Positions 40,886 through 43,316 of a stretch of DNA of 43,316 nucleotides are shown one piece after another. Numbering within the stretch: the stretch's first letter is position 1; every line of letters begins with the position of its first letter. The stretch is taken from the NCBI RefSeq assembly GCF_041320705.1, contig NZ_JBGGTQ010000013.1:1-43316 (forward strand), given 5' to 3'. The notes under the pieces are model-generated. The model did not search any database. It worked only from the letters and a program-made list of their open reading frames with translations, and had not been told where the DNA came from. Origin of the DNA: Kineococcus mangrovi. Its GTDB lineage: Bacteria; Actinomycetota; Actinomycetes; Actinomycetales; Kineococcaceae. Made by a program: the position numbers and the translations under genes.

Positions 40886-42040
40886 TCAGCGCGCGGTGGC
40901 GAGGTCCCCCGGGTGCAGGACGACCTTCGTCCAGCCGTCCTCGCGCCGGTCGAACGTCGAGTACGCCGAACCCGCCTCGGTGAGGTCGAGCTCGTGGCTC
41001 ACGATGAAGCCCGGCGTGGCGACACCGGAGGTGATGAGGTTCCGCAGCTTCACGTTGTACGCCTTGACGTTGCACTGGCCGGTGCCCATCGACTGGCCCT
41101 TGAACCAGAACGTCCCGTAGTCGAAGGCGAGCTTGCCCTGCTGGGACAACTCGTCCTTCGCGCCCGGGTCCTGCGGCAGGTAAACGCCCACCACACCGAT
41201 CCCGCCGGTCGCCTTCACCACCTGCACGAGCTGGTTCAGGACCATCGAGGCGTCCTCCTGGCCGGAGGGGTCGTGCGCCTGGTAGCCGATGGCCTCGACG
41301 CCGCGGTCGACACCCCGGCCCCCGGTGGCCTGCATGATCTGCTCGACCGGGTCGCCGGCCGAGTCGTCGACGGGGGTGGCGCCGGCCTTGCGCACCAGCG
41401 CGAGCCGGTCGGGGTGACGGTCGACCACGAACACCTCGGCGGCGCCGCGGATCCGGGCCGAGTGCGCGGCCATGAGGCCGACGGGACCGGCACCCCACAC
41501 GACGACGGAGTCACCCGGCTCGAACCGCGACAGTTCCACCCCGTGCCAGCCGGTGGGGAAGATGTCCGACAGCATCGTGTAGTCGAGTTCCTTCTCGGTG
41601 CCCTCGGGCAGCACGAGGGCGTTGAAGTCGGCCCACGGCACCCGCAGCAGCTCGGCCTGGCCACCGGCGTACTCACCCATCGCGGCGAACCCGAAGGCGG
41701 CACCGGCCGTCCCCGCCTGGTTGGCGCGCAGGCAGAACGCGGTCCGGCCCGCGGCGCAGTTCTCGCAGCTTCCGCAGGCGACGTTGAACGGCAGGCTGAC
41801 GCGGTCGCCGACCTTCAGCCGGTCGACGCCGGAGCCGACGGCCTCGACGACGCCCATGTTCTCGTGACCGAGCACGCGCCCGGTCTCCATGCCGGTGCGG
41901 CCCTCGTACATGTGCAGGTCCGAGCCGCAGATGTTCGTCGAGGTGATCCGGACGACGGCGTCCGTCGGTCGTTCGACCGTCGCGTCGGGGACGTCCTGGA
42001 CGGAGACGTCGAACGCGCCGTTGTAGACGAGTGCTTTCAC
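40886..42040 (-). CDS. fdhA: Glutathione-independent formaldehyde dehydrogenase-type zinc enzyme
   Basis: The product is 384 residues; GTG 42040 has GAGGAG six bases upstream. Zinc-dependent medium-chain dehydrogenase: catalytic Cys in ITSTNICGSDLHMYEG (about residue 38), GHENMG, structural zinc C-x2-C-x2-C-x7-C in CGSCENCAAGRTAFC, and NAD motif WGAGPVGLMA. The long loop with DPSGQEDASMVLNQ and the FKGQSMGTGQCNVKAYN stretch are typical of Pseudomonas FdhA, which oxidises formaldehyde with tightly bound NAD. Related enzymes act on other small aldehydes or alcohols, so the substrate is probable, not certain. A hydrolase gene lies 36 bases upstream on the same strand. Confidence 0.88.
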   Translation of the reverse strand: MKALVYNGAFDVSVQDVPDATVERPTDAVVRITSTNICGSDLHMYEGRTGMETGRVLGHENMGVVEAVGSGVDRLKVGDRVSLPFNVACGSCENCAAGRTAFCLRANQAGTAGAAFGFAAMGEYAGGQAELLRVPWADFNALVLPEGTEKELDYTMLSDIFPTGWHGVELSRFEPGDSVVVWGAGPVGLMAAHSARIRGAAEVFVVDRHPDRLALVRKAGATPVDDSAGDPVEQIMQATGGRGVDRGVEAIGYQAHDPSGQEDASMVLNQLVQVVKATGGIGVVGVYLPQDPGAKDELSQQGKLAFDYGTFWFKGQSMGTGQCNVKAYNVKLRNLITSGVATPGFIVSHELDLTEAGSAYSTFDRREDGWTKVVLHPGDLATAR

Positions 42041-42076
42041 GGGGAACTCCTCGGAGTCTGGTGGTGGTGCCGGGGG

Positions 42077-42913
42077 TCAGGAGGCGAGGAACTCGAGGAG
42101 GACCCGGTTGAACTCCTCGGCGTGGCTGACGTTGAACCCGTGCGGGGCTCCCGCGACGACGTGCAGGCGGCTTCCCGCGACGGCGGCGTGCGTGCGGGCG
42201 CCGGAACCCTCGAACGGGACGATCGCGTCGGAGCCACCGTGGATGACCAGCGTCGGAACGGTGACCTTCGGCAGGTCCTCGCGGAAGTCGGTCGTGCCGA
42301 ACGCCTCCATCGTCTTCAGGGCGGCCTTGTGGTCGGCCTGCTTCGTCAGTTCCCGGGCTTCCCGGCGCTGCGCCTCGGTGACCTGGAGCTCACCGTCGAC
42401 GGAGAAGAAGTCCGTGACGAACCCGTCGTAGAACGCGTCCTCGTCGGACTTCAGGCCCGACTCCATCTCGTCGGCCGCCTCCTGCGTCAGCGGTCCCTGC
42501 GGGTTGTCGTCGGTCTTGGCCATGTAGGGCGGGACGGCCCCGGCGAAGACGACGCTGTGGAGGCGGTCAGTGCCGTACCGGCCGACGTACCGGGCGACCT
42601 CACCGCCACCCATGGAGAAGCCGACGAGGGTGACGTCGCGCAGGTCGAGCTGCTCCAGGAGGGAGTGCAGGTCGTCGGCGAGGGTGTCGTAGTCGTACCC
42701 GCTGCGGGTCTTGTCGCTGCGGCCGAAACCCCGGCGGTCGTACGTGACGACCCGGTGCCCCGCGGCGGTGAGCGCCGGCACCTGCTCCGACCACGACGCG
42801 CCGGACAGGGGCCAGCCGTGGATCAGCACGACGGGGCGTCCTGCGCCGCCGGTGTCGTCGACGTGCAGGTTCGTGTCCTTGAACAGTCCGTGGTGGGCCG
42901 TGACCTCGGTCAT
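42077..42913 (-). CDS. Alpha/beta hydrolase (non-heme chloroperoxidase-like)
   Basis: The product is 278 residues; ATG 42913 has GGAGGA seven bases upstream. Oxyanion region VLIHGWPLSGASWSEQV, nucleophile elbow GFSMGGGE (Ser), Asp in VIHGGSDAIVPFEGS, and catalytic His in GAPHGFNVSH. DRRGFGRSDKTRSGYDYDTL is typical of the cofactor-free haloperoxidase/esterase group. Cytoplasmic. Probably cotranscribed with the dehydrogenase that follows. Confidence 0.88.
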   Translation of the reverse strand: MTEVTAHHGLFKDTNLHVDDTGGAGRPVVLIHGWPLSGASWSEQVPALTAAGHRVVTYDRRGFGRSDKTRSGYDYDTLADDLHSLLEQLDLRDVTLVGFSMGGGEVARYVGRYGTDRLHSVVFAGAVPPYMAKTDDNPQGPLTQEAADEMESGLKSDEDAFYDGFVTDFFSVDGELQVTEAQRREARELTKQADHKAALKTMEAFGTTDFREDLPKVTVPTLVIHGGSDAIVPFEGSGARTHAAVAGSRLHVVAGAPHGFNVSHAEEFNRVLLEFLAS

Positions 42914-43147
42914 CGTGGTCTCCTCCGAAGGGTGCGCGGTCGGCGTGCGGTCTCCCGCCGACGGGTTCGACGCTACGAAGACCGCAGGGGGTCCGCGCGG
43001 TGAAACCGGGGTCGCGGCGGGTCGGTTCCGCCCACGTGCACGCTCCGGCGTCCTCGGGCACGCTCGGTGCTCGCGGTGGCCGGGGGAGGGTGCCCGCACC
43101 GCGGTCCCGACCCGGGGAAACGTCTCGACGGGCCCGTCGGGCGCGCG
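42914..43147. other. Divergent promoter region, no gene seen
   Basis: This is the first part of the 388-base gap between the hydrolase and the gene at 43302. On the minus strand TAGCGT (42970-42975) could be a -10 for the hydrolase. I see no further convincing coding frame; longer open frames here are shadows in G+C-rich DNA. Confidence 0.4.
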
Positions 43148-43153
43148 TACCGT
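43148..43153 (+). promoter_or_regulatory. -10 hexamer for a leaderless mini-ORF
   Basis: TACCGT ends exactly six bases before GTG 43160, the same spacing and hexamer as at 13824 and 40838. Confidence 0.5.
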
Positions 43154-43159
43154 CGAAGG

Positions 43160-43198
43160 GTGCTGACGACCCCGCGCACCGGGTGGCAGCCGCTGTAG
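43160..43198 (+). CDS. Putative 12-residue leader peptide
   Basis: GTG 43160 to TAG 43198 encodes MLTTPRTGWQPL. It has no ribosome site but sits six bases after TACCGT, so it would be read from a leaderless mRNA that continues into the gene at 43302. Its last codons and stop form the left arm and loop of a hairpin, the geometry of ribosome-controlled attenuation. The single Trp does not make a Trp-type attenuator, so the sensed signal is unknown. Candidate only. Confidence 0.4.
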   Translation: MLTTPRTGWQPL

Positions 43199-43208
43199 CA
43201 GCGGCTGC
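43186..43208 (+). promoter_or_regulatory. Hairpin overlapping the leader peptide stop
   Basis: GCAGCCGCT at 43186-43194 pairs perfectly with AGCGGCTGC at 43200-43208 around the loop GTAGC, which contains the TAG stop. A ribosome on the mini-ORF would open this stem. Confidence 0.5.
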
Positions 43209-43301
43209 GACGTCGACCCGTCCCCAGCCGCCCACGGCGGCTCCGGGGACGTGCGACACGTCGGGGCGGGCGGTGGGCGGCACCCACCCCGAGGAGCACC
43301 C

Positions 43302-43316
43302 GTGCCCCACCCGCAT
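43302..43316 (+). CDS. Start of a gene cut by the window end
   Basis: GTG 43302 follows GAGGAG with a 5-base gap and begins MPHPH before the window ends. Product unknown. It is the presumed target of the upstream leader region. Confidence 0.5.

Noticed and set aside
43160-43198. Trp or Cys attenuator leader peptide
   Set aside because: Only one Trp and no Cys codons; no run of a single amino acid. The mini-ORF is kept as a candidate with unknown signal.

Overview
The window is dense, very G+C-rich DNA (third codon positions almost always G or C) with many GTG starts, 4-base ATGA/GTGA gene overlaps and short intergenic gaps. This is chromosome of a high-GC actinobacterium. The gene mix fits a Kineococcus-like member of the Kineosporiales, but that placement rests on general resemblance and is tentative. 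I see no rRNA, tRNA, CRISPR array, insertion sequence or phage gene. The only clear gene decay is a DUF1016/PDDEXK nuclease remnant at 32556-33073, plus a frame conflict at a zwf/HAD junction near 10640.

Layout. 1-1045: an Asp23/Gls24 envelope-stress pair (minus) with a CRP-like site upstream. 1094-4721: a LysR/RhtA-type exporter divergent pair, then an SDR/MmyB-type regulator divergent pair. 4920-5830: a secreted CAP-domain protein and a small unknown protein. 5876-9993: a LacI regulator divergent from a FrcBCA-type sugar ABC transporter, with a recognisable promoter and palindromic operator. 9950-12071: HAD phosphatase and glucose-6-phosphate dehydrogenase (minus), convergent with the transporter. 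12155-15460: an aldo/keto reductase, two small DUF202 membrane proteins and a Tat-exported PhoD-type phosphatase. 15549-16912: an SDR/MerR divergent pair with a textbook MerR-type long-spacer promoter. 16875-20967: a minus-strand run of pgm, an S4-domain protein, an MpaB-type oxygenase and a purine deaminase. 20999-24879: a second MmyB/SDR pair, a small HTH-like protein, another SDR and a DUF1275 membrane protein.

25004-32504 is a six-gene operon: a lipoprotein peptide-binding protein, two Dpp-type permeases, a cytoplasmic gamma-glutamyltransferase-family enzyme, a double ATPase and a GntR/FCD regulator, with almost every junction overlapping. It reads as a self-contained unit for importing and hydrolysing gamma-glutamyl (or related) peptides. 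33070-35024: Fpg/Nei glycosylase and an old-yellow-enzyme reductase (minus). 35083-39946: two small membrane proteins, a PadR-controlled ABC/FtsX exporter, then a CDP-alcohol phosphatidyltransferase coupled to a small membrane protein. 39954-42913: an APH-like kinase with an altered catalytic loop, a formaldehyde-dehydrogenase-type zinc enzyme and an alpha/beta hydrolase (minus). 42914-43316: a leader region with a 12-codon leaderless mini-ORF and hairpin in front of a gene whose first five codons end the window.

Across the window, at least thirteen starts have no good Shine-Dalgarno but carry a TAnnnT or CAnnnT hexamer 6-8 bases before the start codon. This suggests that leaderless transcription is common here. 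Three separate regulator/SDR divergent modules suggest redox or aldehyde sensing is a recurring theme.
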